Shown here piece after piece: positions 10,284-18,499 of a DNA stretch of 64,000 bases. A model generated the notes under the pieces. It worked only from the letters and a program-made list of their open reading frames with translations, had not been told where the DNA came from and searched no databases. How positions within the stretch are numbered: position 1 is the first letter of the stretch; each line of letters begins with the position of its first letter. Position numbers and translations under genes: made by a program. The DNA comes from Kiloniellaceae bacterium (GTDB lineage: Bacteria > Pseudomonadota > Alphaproteobacteria > Kiloniellales > J153), in the NCBI GenBank assembly GCA_021776095.1, contig JAJFGO010000102.1, positions 1 to 64,000 on the forward strand. Direction: 5' to 3'.

Positions 10284-11437
10284 GGGCTCCACCGCTCATC
10301 CTGGTCGCCGACGACAATCCGGCCAACGTGGATATCTTTCGCGCGCGCCTTACAGCGCGCGGTTACGAGGTGGTCACGGCGGGCGACGGCGAGGCGGCGC
10401 TTGCGCTTGCGAAAGAGGCGCTGCCCGACCTGATCGTGCTGGACATCATGATGCCCAAGATGAACGGCATAGAGGTCTGCCGTGCGCTCAAGGCGGATTC
10501 GTCGCTGCCTTTCATTCCGATCGTCTTGGTGACCGCGCGCGCCGAGCCCAAGGACGTGGTCGCCGGTCTGGAGGCGGGAGCCGAGGAGTACCTGACTAAG
10601 CCGATCGACCAAACTGCCCTGATCGCGCGCATAAAATCGGTGCTGCGCATCAAGGACCTGCACGATCAAACTCTCGAGCAAGCGGCGCGTCTCGAGGCGC
10701 AAGCCCGGGAGCTGGCCGAATTGAACCGCGGCCTCGAACAGCGGGTGTCCGAGCAGCGCGAGGAATTGGAGCGGGTCGGTCAGTTGAAGAAGTTCTTTTC
10801 GCCCCAGTTGGCGGATATGATCGTGTCGACCGGGCAGGAAGAATTGATGGCCGGCCACCGGCGCGAGATCACGGTGGTCTTCTGCGACCTGCGCGGCTTC
10901 ACCGCGTTTTCCGAACTGGCCGAACCAGAAGAGGTCATGCGGGTTCTGCGCGAATACCACAACGCCGTGGGTCCGCTGATTTTCCAGTACGGCGCCACCC
11001 TGGAGCACTTCGCGGGCGACGGCTTGATGGCCATTTTCAACGATCCGGTTCCCTGTCCCGATCCGGCTGCGCGCGCTGTGCGCATGGCCGTGGCGATCCG
11101 CGACCGGGTCGTGGGGCTAGTCGAAAAATGGCTGAAGCAGGGTTTCGAGCTGGGCCTGGGAATCGGCATCGCGACCGGCTACGCCACCCTGGGTCAGATC
11201 GGCTTCGAGGGCCGATTTCACTATGGCGCAATCGGCACCGTCCTCAACATCGCCTCGCGCCTGTGCAACGCGGCCGAGGGCGGCCAAGTCCTCATTTCCC
11301 GCCGGGTCGCGGTCGAGATCGAGGACATCGCCGCGCTGACCCCACTTGGCGAAAAGACCCTCAAGGGCCTGCACCGCCCGGTCACCACTTTTGCCGTGGA
11401 ACAATTGATCGAGTCGCACCCAGCGGACGACGCCTAG
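10280..11437 (+). CDS. Response regulator with class III adenylate/guanylate cyclase output
   Basis: 385 residues from a GTG at 10280 that overlaps the preceding stop (GTGA); this start gives a standard receiver N-terminus. The receiver occupies about 5-125, with Asp55 as acceptor (LIVLDIMMP). A coiled-coil of heptads (about 128-175) leads into a class III cyclase domain. Both metal-binding aspartates are visible (FCDLRGFTAF and FAGDGLMAIF), and so are the transition-state Asn and Arg (LNIASRL). The residue two after the conserved IG is Thr (YGAIGTVLN), which favours ATP over GTP. The likely output is cAMP made in response to phosphorylation by the upstream kinase. It ends the apparent five-gene unit starting at 1743. 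Confidence 0.9.
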   Translation: MRAPPLILVADDNPANVDIFRARLTARGYEVVTAGDGEAALALAKEALPDLIVLDIMMPKMNGIEVCRALKADSSLPFIPIVLVTARAEPKDVVAGLEAGAEEYLTKPIDQTALIARIKSVLRIKDLHDQTLEQAARLEAQARELAELNRGLEQRVSEQREELERVGQLKKFFSPQLADMIVSTGQEELMAGHRREITVVFCDLRGFTAFSELAEPEEVMRVLREYHNAVGPLIFQYGATLEHFAGDGLMAIFNDPVPCPDPAARAVRMAVAIRDRVVGLVEKWLKQGFELGLGIGIATGYATLGQIGFEGRFHYGAIGTVLNIASRLCNAAEGGQVLISRRVAVEIEDIAALTPLGEKTLKGLHRPVTTFAVEQLIESHPADDA

Positions 11438-12053
11438 GGCGCCGGAATTGCGCGCGCCGGTCCCCGTGGGTAGATTTCGCGATTGGGCTGGCTTGATGGG
11501 CGGCATGCACGGTCGAAGTCATTGGCGAGCATTGTCAGGTATTGAAAAGTAATACACATACACTCTCCATCGTCCCTATGATGGACTGGATGAAGAGTCA
11601 TGCATATTCAATGACTTAGTGCTTTTCGTGTGCACTATGTGTGCACTATGTGTGCACCAAAAGAGCCAAGTAGATCCAGCGTTGTCCAAGGATGCTGGCT
11701 CAAAGCCTGAACGATTTAAGGGTCGCAGGACCTTCCGACGAATTTGGCTCTAGGCGATGAGTGCGAAGTGATTTTCGAACGTCAACGTCAAGACAACCAG
11801 AAAATCGATCTCTGCAAGTCTCCGAGGAATGTCTCTTGAAACGCTTGCTCGACTAACGTTGGAGACGAGTTTCCGGAGTTCGCCACAGATTCTTGGCGCA
11901 CCTTATGACGAGTTCGGTGCCCTATCTGTCGTGATTGACCTCGCCAAACTGGGGTATCTCTGGGGACCACTGCACCGCCGCGATTCCCAGCTTCATTACA
12001 TTCAAGAGTCCAGTTGATCTATGCCGAAAAAGTCGATTGAACAACGCTCGCTT
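11438..12053. other. Non-coding, lower-GC interval between cyclase and lacI-type gene
   Basis: About 616 bases with no convincing gene. Reading frames are short, lack ribosome sites and show no family resemblance. Composition is visibly less GC-rich than both flanks. The only structured element I see is the 11-bp tandem repeat at 11629-11657. The interval separates two units that end towards each other, so terminators are expected, but I see no clear hairpin with a U-run. It may be decayed DNA from an old insertion. Confidence 0.6.
11629..11657. repeat. 11-bp tandem direct repeat containing GTGCAC
   Basis: The unit TGTGCACTATG occurs at 11629-11639 and 11640-11650, followed by a partial third copy (TGTGCAC, 11651-11657). 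Each unit holds the palindrome GTGCAC, so three identical palindromic hexamers lie 11 bp apart, about one helical turn. That spacing is typical of protein-binding iterons, but no partner is evident. Confidence 0.7.
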
Positions 12054-13127
12054 TCAGAAGACCCGGCGGCCGGGCGGTGCCGTTGTCTCACGGACAATGA
12101 GCTCGGTCTGCAGTTCGACCGATTGGACCGGCGTGCGCCGCTCGATCGACGCGATCATGATTTCCGCGGCTCGTCGGCCCATGTCGTGGGCCGGCACTCG
12201 CACCGTGGTCAGCTTGGGTCGGGTATAACTGGTTGCCGGAAGGTCGTCGAAGCCGACAATGGAGATGTCGCCGGGTACCTCTAACCCTCTCTCGCGACAC
12301 AGGCTGAGGGCGCCGATCGCCTGAATGTCATTGGCACAGAACACCGCGGTCGGCGGCTCGGGCGTATCCAGCATAGCCGCCATGGCCGAGGCGCCCTCCT
12401 CCATTTCGAAATCGCGCTCGTGGATTAGCGCCGGATTGGTACTCAGTCCGTGGCGCTGCAAGCAATCCTCAAAGGCGCGGCGGCGATCGAGCGCGCGATC
12501 GTTGACATCGGTGCGGCCGCAAACCAGGCCCAGACGCCGATGGCCCAGGGAAACGAGGAAATCCACCGCCGCGCGCGCAGCCTTGTAATTGTCGAAAGAC
12601 ACCGATGGCCAGTCCTGGTCACGCATGAGCTTCCAGGTGATGAGGAAGGGGACGCCGTTGGCGCGAATCTTTTTGATAAGGCTTGGATCGTGGTTGCCGC
12701 CGGTCAGGATAAGCCCGTCGACACGGCGCTCCAGGAGGCGTTGTGCCAAGACGGCTTCTTGTTTCGGAGAGAACTCGGATACGCCGAGTAGTACGGTATA
12801 GCCGCCGGCCTGGGCGGCGCGTTGGATCGATTGGGTTGAGGCGGCATAGATCGAATTCATGATGGTTGGAATGATCAAGCCGATAGTGCGCGATCGCCTC
12901 GAGATCATGCTGACCGCGATGCCGTCGTAGACGAAATGGGTCTCCTCGACCACCTTCAAAATCCGCTCGCGGGTTGCCGCGCGGACCTTGTCGGGCCGGT
13001 TGAGTGCCCGTGAGACTGTGGCGGTGGAAACGCCAGCCCGCAGCGCGACGTCGCGAATTGTTACCTTATCGGTTCCGGCGGTGGGCGGCTTGGCGCTACG
13101 GCGGTTGGTTCGGGGGGATGACGCCAC
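12054..13127 (-). CDS. LacI/GalR family transcriptional regulator
   Basis: A 357-residue repressor. The N-terminal helix-turn-helix and hinge are clear (TIRDVALRAGVSTATVSRALN, residues about 23-43, then a KVRAATRERI hinge helix). A periplasmic-binding-like effector domain follows (IGLIIPTIMNSIYA; VDGLILTGG; VFCANDIQAIGAL; GFDDLPATSYTRPKLTTVR). It is divergent from the catabolic operon that starts at about 13.4 kb and is the only local regulator for it. Matching palindromes lie in its own promoter (13198-13207) and in front of the operon (13360-13383), so I infer autorepression plus repression of the operon, relieved by a sugar-like or pathway metabolite. Confidence 0.93.
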   Translation of the reverse strand: MASSPRTNRRSAKPPTAGTDKVTIRDVALRAGVSTATVSRALNRPDKVRAATRERILKVVEETHFVYDGIAVSMISRRSRTIGLIIPTIMNSIYAASTQSIQRAAQAGGYTVLLGVSEFSPKQEAVLAQRLLERRVDGLILTGGNHDPSLIKKIRANGVPFLITWKLMRDQDWPSVSFDNYKAARAAVDFLVSLGHRRLGLVCGRTDVNDRALDRRRAFEDCLQRHGLSTNPALIHERDFEMEEGASAMAAMLDTPEPPTAVFCANDIQAIGALSLCRERGLEVPGDISIVGFDDLPATSYTRPKLTTVRVPAHDMGRRAAEIMIASIERRTPVQSVELQTELIVRETTAPPGRRVF

Positions 13128-13194
13128 CCCTAAACGGTCCCTCGGCGGCCATGCCGGCTCTGAGAAGTGCCTGGCCGTGCCGCGGAACCATAAA

Positions 13195-13233
13195 TGTCAA
13201 ACGTTTGCATAAATTTGTGCCCTACCGTTCCAA
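13195..13233 (-). promoter_or_regulatory. Promoter and LacI-type operator of the repressor gene
   Basis: CAAACGTTTG at 13198-13207 is a perfect 10-bp palindrome with the central CG typical of LacI-family operators. On the minus strand a -35-like TTGGAA (13228-13233) and a -10-like TATGCA (13206-13211) are 16 bp apart, and the -10 overlaps the palindrome. The start codon is about 70 bases downstream. Binding there would block the repressor's own promoter. The operator is well supported; the exact promoter hexamers are a best guess. Confidence 0.65.
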
Positions 13234-13359
13234 CAGTCGCACTGCAGCAATTTTATAAACTAATCCCGGTTCATTTGGTAAGAAAATGTTGATAACAGTT
13301 GACAGAATGACGCGAAGATTATTAGCCTTATAGTCAAGGCCCCAAAGAAATAGGACTCA

Positions 13360-13383
13360 AAAAATGTAAACGTTTGCATTTTT
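13360..13383 (+). promoter_or_regulatory. LacI-type operator in front of the catabolic operon
   Basis: A 24-bp palindrome centred between 13371 and 13372 with a single mismatched pair; its core TGTAAACGTTTGCA closely matches the site in front of the repressor gene. With one bulge the symmetry extends a few bases further into CTC/GAG. It lies downstream of candidate promoter elements (TTGACA at 13299-13304; TATAGT at 13329-13334, though these two are not ideally spaced for each other) and 36 bases before the first strong ribosome site. The position fits roadblock repression by the divergent LacI-type protein. The two operators are 168 bp apart, so looping is possible. Confidence 0.7.
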
Positions 13384-13418
13384 GAGGCAAAATTAAGGGA
13401 CCAAGGGAGGGGAGAGCG

Positions 13419-13586
13419 ATGGGTACCGACATCGAGAAGGCCGCACCAGGCGCCCGGGTCCATAGACGTCTGGACCAGGGGTGGGGGCTCATTGGAGTGT
13501 CGAAGCGGCTTTCAGTGACAAACAGAGTCTTGCGGGCCCATGCCGGACCGAATCGAACCTGGGATTGCCGGGAGACTCGAAGATGA
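13419..13586 (+). CDS. Possible small coupled ORF (55 aa) leading the catabolic operon
   Basis: The ATG at 13419 has the strongest ribosome site in the area (AAGGGAGGGGAGAG just upstream), and the frame runs 55 codons to a TGA that overlaps the hydrolase ATG (ATGA at 13583-13586). The peptide begins MGTDIEKAAPGARVHRR and is basic, with no recognisable domain or signal. Placement directly after the operator and the 4-base stop/start overlap argue that it is translated and coupled to the hydrolase. It may be a leader peptide or a decayed N-terminus. Codon use is not decisive at this length. Confidence 0.35.
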   Translation: MGTDIEKAAPGARVHRRLDQGWGLIGVSKRLSVTNRVLRAHAGPNRTWDCRETRR

Positions 13587-14530
13587 TCGCTGCGTTCGCC
13601 GAGGTCATGGGCCACAAGCTGCATTTTTTGCGCGACGGCGAGGCCGGACTGCCGATCTTTCTGATCCACGGCGTTCCCTCGGCGAGCTTCCGCTGGCGTC
13701 CTGTGCAGGAACTCATTTCACCTTATCTCAGCACCTATGCCTACGACATCATCGGAATGGGCAAAAGCGACAAGCCGCGTTCCGGTTGGGATTACACTTT
13801 TGAGAACGATGCCCACATGATGGCCAAGCTCATGGACCAGTGGGGCCATGAGAAGATGGTGATCTGCGGCGACGATTGGGGCGGCGGCATCGCGCTCACC
13901 TTCGCCGCACTTTACCCCGAGCGTACCGAACTGCTGATCGCCATCGATCCGGTTTGTCTGGATATTTGGCCGGTGCCCGAGATCGAGGCGGTAGGGCGGG
14001 CCCATTTCATCGAAGACGACGACGAATTTCTGGCCGCCATGAGCGACTTGCCGGCCAAAATGGCGCAGACACTGCGCACCATGATCTATAAGCCGTGGAA
14101 GCTGACCGCGCTCGACCAGCGCGAATACATGGAGCCCTATCAGACCGTCGACTATGCCAAGGGCGGTTCGCAGATACTCGGCAATAATGCTTACGCGACC
14201 CTGAAGCTCGACGGTATTCGTGGTCTGGCGGCCCGCGCCGCGTCGATGAATACGAGCTGGACCATCGATCTCGACTATAAGCGGATCACCGCGCCAAGTA
14301 TGATCTTATGGGGCGCACGGGACATCTTTCTCGACCCCAAGACGCGGTTCCGGCTCAAGAACGAAATCGTCAACGCCCCGGTCCGCGTGCAACTGGTCGA
14401 AGAGGCCGGGCATCTGCCAGGGGTCGAGCGGCCGGACTTCGTAGCTGAATCGATCCTCGACTTCGTGACCGAGCACCGCACGCTGGGCGCCTTGGCGCAA
14501 CCCTATCTAGGCGGCTTGGTCGATGAGTAG
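13583..14530 (+). CDS. Alpha/beta-hydrolase, haloalkane dehalogenase/epoxide hydrolase-like (Asp nucleophile)
   Basis: 315 residues from the ATG at 13583, preceded by GGGAG. The oxyanion motif HGVPSASF is followed by a nucleophile elbow GDDWGGGIAL with Asp instead of Ser, as in haloalkane dehalogenases and epoxide hydrolases. An acid residue (WGARDIFLD) and the catalytic His (EEAGHLPGVERPD) complete the triad, and a cap region lies between. Cytoplasmic. It is the first recognisable enzyme of the LacI-controlled operon and may hydrolyse a C-X or epoxide bond, or a related substrate, to an alcohol for the downstream dehydrogenase. The substrate cannot be read from sequence. Confidence 0.85.
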   Translation: MIAAFAEVMGHKLHFLRDGEAGLPIFLIHGVPSASFRWRPVQELISPYLSTYAYDIIGMGKSDKPRSGWDYTFENDAHMMAKLMDQWGHEKMVICGDDWGGGIALTFAALYPERTELLIAIDPVCLDIWPVPEIEAVGRAHFIEDDDEFLAAMSDLPAKMAQTLRTMIYKPWKLTALDQREYMEPYQTVDYAKGGSQILGNNAYATLKLDGIRGLAARAASMNTSWTIDLDYKRITAPSMILWGARDIFLDPKTRFRLKNEIVNAPVRVQLVEEAGHLPGVERPDFVAESILDFVTEHRTLGALAQPYLGGLVDE

Positions 14531-14637
14531 GTCACCGCTCCGAGCTGGGCCAAGCGATTGAGAAAACCGGATACGCGAAACATTGCGGGAATTTATTTAG
14601 GCGTTTCATTTTTCGTGATGACTTAGGGGCAGAGCCG

Positions 14638-15909
14638 ATGGTGGATTTCATTAAGCGGGCGGAAGCGGAGACGACGCGAAGGCGCGCGGATGTGGAGGAA
14701 ACGGTCCGCAGAATGATCGCCGATATCGCCGAGCGTCGCGATTCCGCGATACGCGATTTCGCCGCGGACTTGGACGGCTGGCGAGCCGACTTCCGGGTCA
14801 GCCAGGATCAGATCGCACATGTCGGGTCGCGGCTGTCCGAGACCTTCAAGGAGGACTTCGCGGTTTGTAAGCGCCAGGTCCAGGACTTTGCCCGCCGCCA
14901 GCTCGAGACCTTTCGCGAGTTGGAGGCCGAAGTTGGGCCGGGAATTACCTTGGGCCACCGTCATATTCCGGTTCGCTACGTCGGTTGCTACATTCCCGGC
15001 GGAAAATATCCCCTGGTCAGCGCCGCGATCATGTCGATCGGAACCGCGCGCGTCGCCGGGGTACCGAGCGTTGTCGGCTGCGCCCCGCCGCGCGACGAGA
15101 ATGGCATTTACGGCCCGACCCTCTATGCCTTGAACGCCGCCGGCGCCGACGAGATCTATTGCCTAGGCGGGGTCCAGGCCTTGGCCGCCATGGCTTATGG
15201 CTGCGTCGGGATGGCGCCGGTCGATATGATCACCGGGCCTGGCAACGCCTATGTATCCGAGGCTAAACGCCAGCTCTTTGGCATTGTGGGCATCGACCTT
15301 CTGGCCGGGCCGACGGAAATATGCGTGGCGGCGGACGACAGTGCCGATCCCGCGCTGGTGGCGACCGATCTGCTAGGGCAGGCCGAACACGGGCCGGACA
15401 GCCCCGCATGGCTGGTCACCACCTCCGAGGCCTTCGGCCGAGCGGTTTTGAAGGAGTTGGAACAACAACTGGAAACTCTGCCGACCAAAGACGTCGCCAC
15501 CCAGTCTTGGCGCGACTACGGAGAGATCGTCGTGGTGAAGAACGACGACGAGGCGATTGCCGCCTGCGATGACTACGCGCCGGAGCACCTCGAGATCATG
15601 ACCCGCCGCGACGACTATTATCTGGCCAATTTGAAAAACTACGGCAGCCTTTTTGTCGGCGAGGAAACCACCGTGGCCTATGGCGACAAGGGGATCGGGA
15701 CCAATCACACCCTGCCCACCTCCAAGGCGGCCCGCTACACCGGCGGACTCTGGGTCGGTAAATTCCTGAAGACCGTGACCTATCAACGTATGACCCGCGC
15801 GGCCAGCCGCGATTTCGCGCCGGTCGCCGCGCGCCAGTGCGAGACCGAATGCCTGTTCGCCCATCAAATCACAGCAGAAGTTCGCGGCGCGCGTTTCGCG
15901 TCGGATTGA
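14638..15909 (+). CDS. HisD-family NAD-dependent alcohol dehydrogenase (sulfopropanediol dehydrogenase-like)
   Basis: 423 residues with a full histidinol-dehydrogenase fold: zinc ligands Gln248 and His251 (GQAEHGPDS), the general acid/base pair Glu316-His317 (APEHLE), and signatures YIPGGKYPL, ITGPGNAYV and GTNHTLPT. The GGLWVGKFLKTVTYQ stretch is, as I recall, typical of the catabolic HpsN-like branch that oxidises 2,3-dihydroxypropane-1-sulfonate rather than of biosynthetic HisD. No histidine genes are near, and the gene sits between a hydrolase and an MBL-fold enzyme in a transporter-rich operon. I infer oxidation of a primary alcohol to an acid in a catabolic route; the true substrate is unknown. 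No suyAB- or sulfolactate-type genes are visible. Confidence 0.85.
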   Translation: MVDFIKRAEAETTRRRADVEETVRRMIADIAERRDSAIRDFAADLDGWRADFRVSQDQIAHVGSRLSETFKEDFAVCKRQVQDFARRQLETFRELEAEVGPGITLGHRHIPVRYVGCYIPGGKYPLVSAAIMSIGTARVAGVPSVVGCAPPRDENGIYGPTLYALNAAGADEIYCLGGVQALAAMAYGCVGMAPVDMITGPGNAYVSEAKRQLFGIVGIDLLAGPTEICVAADDSADPALVATDLLGQAEHGPDSPAWLVTTSEAFGRAVLKELEQQLETLPTKDVATQSWRDYGEIVVVKNDDEAIAACDDYAPEHLEIMTRRDDYYLANLKNYGSLFVGEETTVAYGDKGIGTNHTLPTSKAARYTGGLWVGKFLKTVTYQRMTRAASRDFAPVAARQCETECLFAHQITAEVRGARFASD

Positions 15910-15958
15910 GGGTAAGGCTGAAGACGAGCCAGCAAAGGGACAAGAGGGAGGCGGAAAC

Positions 15959-17005
15959 ATGATTTTTTTCTGGGCGGAGACTCCCGATGGCTGGGGGATC
16001 CCCGGCATCCATGGACCCTGGGCCGAGGACGAGCTGGATGGCTATGTCCAAAGCGGTGTCTATCTGATCCGCGGTCAGGGCGAGAACATGCTGATCGATA
16101 CCGGGAACTGGACCCTGCCGGAATACAACAACGGCATGGGGGACTTCCTTGTCGATCTGCTCGACAAGGAAAAGAACGACCTCAAGTACATTCTCATTAC
16201 TCACTTTCACTACGATCACACCGGTAACGCCAAGATGCTCAAGGAGCGTTACGGCGCCATGGTCGTGTGCCATCCGGCCGACAAGCCGATTATCGAAGAC
16301 CCGATGATCATCACCCGCCCGGAAAACATCACCCGGTTCGGGGTGACGCCGGAATCGGTGGTCGAGGATTTCAACCTGAAGGAAGGCGAAAGCCTGGGTC
16401 TCTCGGATCCCGGTATCATCGAAAAATATTGGAATTTCCCGGTCGAGGTGGACGTCGAAGCCGAAGATGGCGACGTGCTGGAATTCGGTGGATTGAAGGT
16501 CGAGATCGTCCATTTGCCCGGCCATTGCCCGGGCCACATCGGGGTTTGGAATCCGCACACCGGAACCCTCTACGCCGGCGACCTATTGCACTATCCGACG
16601 CCGCTGGGTCCGGCGCCGATTGGCGATGCCAAGGCGCATTGGAATTCGATCCAGCGGTGCTTGGAGATCAAACCGCAGCTGCTTCTCGAAGGCCACGGAC
16701 TTTCGGCCTACTCGGAAGCTAGCTCGGAACGCCGATTGCTTCACATGCGCCAGCAGCAGGACGACACCCGTAACCGGATACTCTTTGTCCTGCGGCGCGA
16801 GCGTAAACCCATGACCACCCAGGAACTGGTGCCGGAGGTCATGCCCGTGAAATCGGAGCTCGATTACGCGGTCTCCACCGGAATCGGCGAGCGACGCTGC
16901 TATGCCGAGTGTTGCATCCACACGCACATCCTGTGGATGATCGAACAAGGCAAGATCGAAAAGGTGCGGGAAGGCGGCCTGATCAAGTTCGCCGCCGTCG
17001 CCTGA
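15959..17005 (+). CDS. Metallo-beta-lactamase-fold hydrolase
   Basis: 348 residues with the complete dinuclear metal site: HFHYDH (His82, His84, Asp86, His87), GHCPGH, AGDLLHY and a final EGHGL His. A C-terminal helical segment (about 255-345) resembles the winged-helix tail of LACTB2/glyoxalase-II-like MBL proteins and has a Cys pair (YAECC). No signal peptide, so cytoplasmic. A ribosome site (AGGGAGGCGG) precedes the ATG. It lies 49 bases after the dehydrogenase, so it probably acts on a thioester, lactone or similar ester made in the same pathway. Confidence 0.85.
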   Translation: MIFFWAETPDGWGIPGIHGPWAEDELDGYVQSGVYLIRGQGENMLIDTGNWTLPEYNNGMGDFLVDLLDKEKNDLKYILITHFHYDHTGNAKMLKERYGAMVVCHPADKPIIEDPMIITRPENITRFGVTPESVVEDFNLKEGESLGLSDPGIIEKYWNFPVEVDVEAEDGDVLEFGGLKVEIVHLPGHCPGHIGVWNPHTGTLYAGDLLHYPTPLGPAPIGDAKAHWNSIQRCLEIKPQLLLEGHGLSAYSEASSERRLLHMRQQQDDTRNRILFVLRRERKPMTTQELVPEVMPVKSELDYAVSTGIGERRCYAECCIHTHILWMIEQGKIEKVREGGLIKFAAVA

Positions 17006-17065
17006 GAAGCACCGCGCCTTGAGCAAAGTCACGTCTAACGAATCGAACCAATGGGAGGCAAAAAG

Positions 17066-18403
17066 ATGGCCAAGAAATTAGATCCAAGACGGTTCCCCGA
17101 TTTCACCGACCGGAAAGTCGTCGGCGACCACATGGAAAGCCTCGATCTTCATGGCATCGATCGCCGGGAGTTTCTCGCCTTCGCGTCGGTCAGCGCCATC
17201 GCCTCGGCGACGGCCCTATCCGCTGGCTTCCCGTCGGTTGCCTTGGCCGATACCGGCGGCAAGATGGCCCATCTCATGATGACCATGAGGATGGAATACA
17301 CCAACAATGCCCAATCGGGCGCGGCCGGCGCGGCCAAAACCTTGGGCCTGAATATCACCTCGGCCGATGGGCAATTCGATTCCGCGCGACAGCTCAATCA
17401 GTTCGAACAGCAAATCGCCTCCGGTACCAAGGCGGTCATGCTGCACGCGCCGGGCGGCGGTTCGATCAAACGCATCGCGCAGCTCGCCAATGAAAACAAG
17501 ATCTGGCTGGACAACACCTGGGGCACGCTGCCCTGGTTCACGCCTTTCGATGCCGGCGACTACTACACCATGTACGCGGTGCCCGAGGAATTCTCTGCTC
17601 ACGGCGACGTGACCGAGGAAGTCTGCAAAGCAGTCATGGCGAAATTCGGTGGCGGCAAGCTGGTTGGCGTGACCGGCGTCGAGGGCAACTCGACCGACCT
17701 GATTCGTTCGCGCGGGCGCGACGCCGCCATCGATAAGTACCCGAAAATCACTCTGGCGGGCGAACTTCCCGGCAAGTGGAACCGCGAGGACTCCCAGAAG
17801 GCTATGGAGGCGCTGATCGCCCGCCATTCCGATATCGTGGGCGTTATCGGCCAGAACGACGACGTGGCGGATGGCTGCATCTCGGCCTTGCGGGCGGCTG
17901 GCATCCGGCCCGGCAGCGATGTCTTCGTGACCGGCGCAGACGGCACCACGCTTGGCGCCGAAATGATTCAGCAAGGCCGCCTGCACGCGACCAGCGCCAA
18001 TGTGCCGCAATACATGGGCGCGCTGCTGACCACCCGGCTCTACGACGTGATGAACGGCTGGCGACCGCGCGCGGCGGAACGCATGATGAATTGGCGGTCC
18101 GTGGCCATGACCAAGAACAACGTCGAGCCTTATCTGGCGCGTTACGTCAATGCCGGTGGGGTCGAGCCTTTCGACTACAAGAAAATGTCGAAGGTCCTGC
18201 ATCCCAAAGATTGGGACCCGCAGGCGGAGTTGTTCCCCATGGATATCGACCTTGAATGGGGCGGCATCGATAAACCGGAAGGTTGGAAGTACCCGGCGGG
18301 CTACGCCAATTCCAAGTCGAGCGGCGAAGCGGATGCCGTCCGTGCGGAATATGCCGAGCATTACAAGATCGACTTTTTCGGTCCCTCGCCCATGAAGGCG
18401 TAG
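17066..18403 (+). CDS. Sugar-type ABC importer substrate-binding protein (RbsB-like)
   Basis: 445 residues. I start at the ATG at 17066 because an earlier in-frame ATG (17051) is itself part of the ribosome site ATGGGAGG. A Tat motif (DRREFLAF) and an Ala-rich segment ending in ALA form the signal region. A type I binding fold follows (repeated Rossmann halves; VMLHAPGGGSIKRIA, VIGQNDDVADG, TGADGTTLG). At about 445 residues it is longer than RbsB (about 290), with a C-terminal extension of about 70 residues. It is followed by its own ATPase and permease, separated by a strong hairpin. The ligand is presumably the operon's growth substrate. Confidence 0.9.
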   Translation: MAKKLDPRRFPDFTDRKVVGDHMESLDLHGIDRREFLAFASVSAIASATALSAGFPSVALADTGGKMAHLMMTMRMEYTNNAQSGAAGAAKTLGLNITSADGQFDSARQLNQFEQQIASGTKAVMLHAPGGGSIKRIAQLANENKIWLDNTWGTLPWFTPFDAGDYYTMYAVPEEFSAHGDVTEEVCKAVMAKFGGGKLVGVTGVEGNSTDLIRSRGRDAAIDKYPKITLAGELPGKWNREDSQKAMEALIARHSDIVGVIGQNDDVADGCISALRAAGIRPGSDVFVTGADGTTLGAEMIQQGRLHATSANVPQYMGALLTTRLYDVMNGWRPRAAERMMNWRSVAMTKNNVEPYLARYVNAGGVEPFDYKKMSKVLHPKDWDPQAELFPMDIDLEWGGIDKPEGWKYPAGYANSKSSGEADAVRAEYAEHYKIDFFGPSPMKA

Positions 18404-18413
18404 TGCGGCAAGG

Positions 18414-18461
18414 CCTCTTGGCGGCGGGGCAGGGGACGACCCTGCCCCGCTGCCCAAGAGG
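18414..18461 (+). promoter_or_regulatory. Strong intercistronic stem-loop after the binding-protein gene
   Basis: CCTCTTGGCGGCGGGGCAGGG (18414-18434) pairs with 18440-18461 over 21 positions with one bulged C and one G-T pair; the loop is 5 nt. No T-run follows, so it is unlikely to stop transcription outright. It sits between the binding-protein gene and the ATPase, where such hairpins usually protect the upstream mRNA and raise binding-protein output over membrane parts. Confidence 0.8.
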
Positions 18462-18499
18462 CTGGTCGCGATGGGTTCGGTACCAAGAATGGCCAGCGT

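Noticed and set aside
11629-11657. CRISPR array or IS terminal repeat
   Set aside because: The units are 11 bp with no spacers, no cas genes and no transposase nearby.
11829-12017. Short plus-strand frame in the gap after the cyclase
   Set aside because: No ribosome site, composition or motif supports it; the overlapping minus-strand frame is equally unconvincing.
14638-15909. hisD of histidine biosynthesis
   Set aside because: No other his genes are near, the context is a LacI-controlled catabolic operon, and the GLWVGKFLKTVTYQ segment fits the catabolic branch.
18414-18461. Rho-independent terminator
   Set aside because: The stem is strong, but no T-run follows and the downstream ATPase clearly belongs to the same importer.
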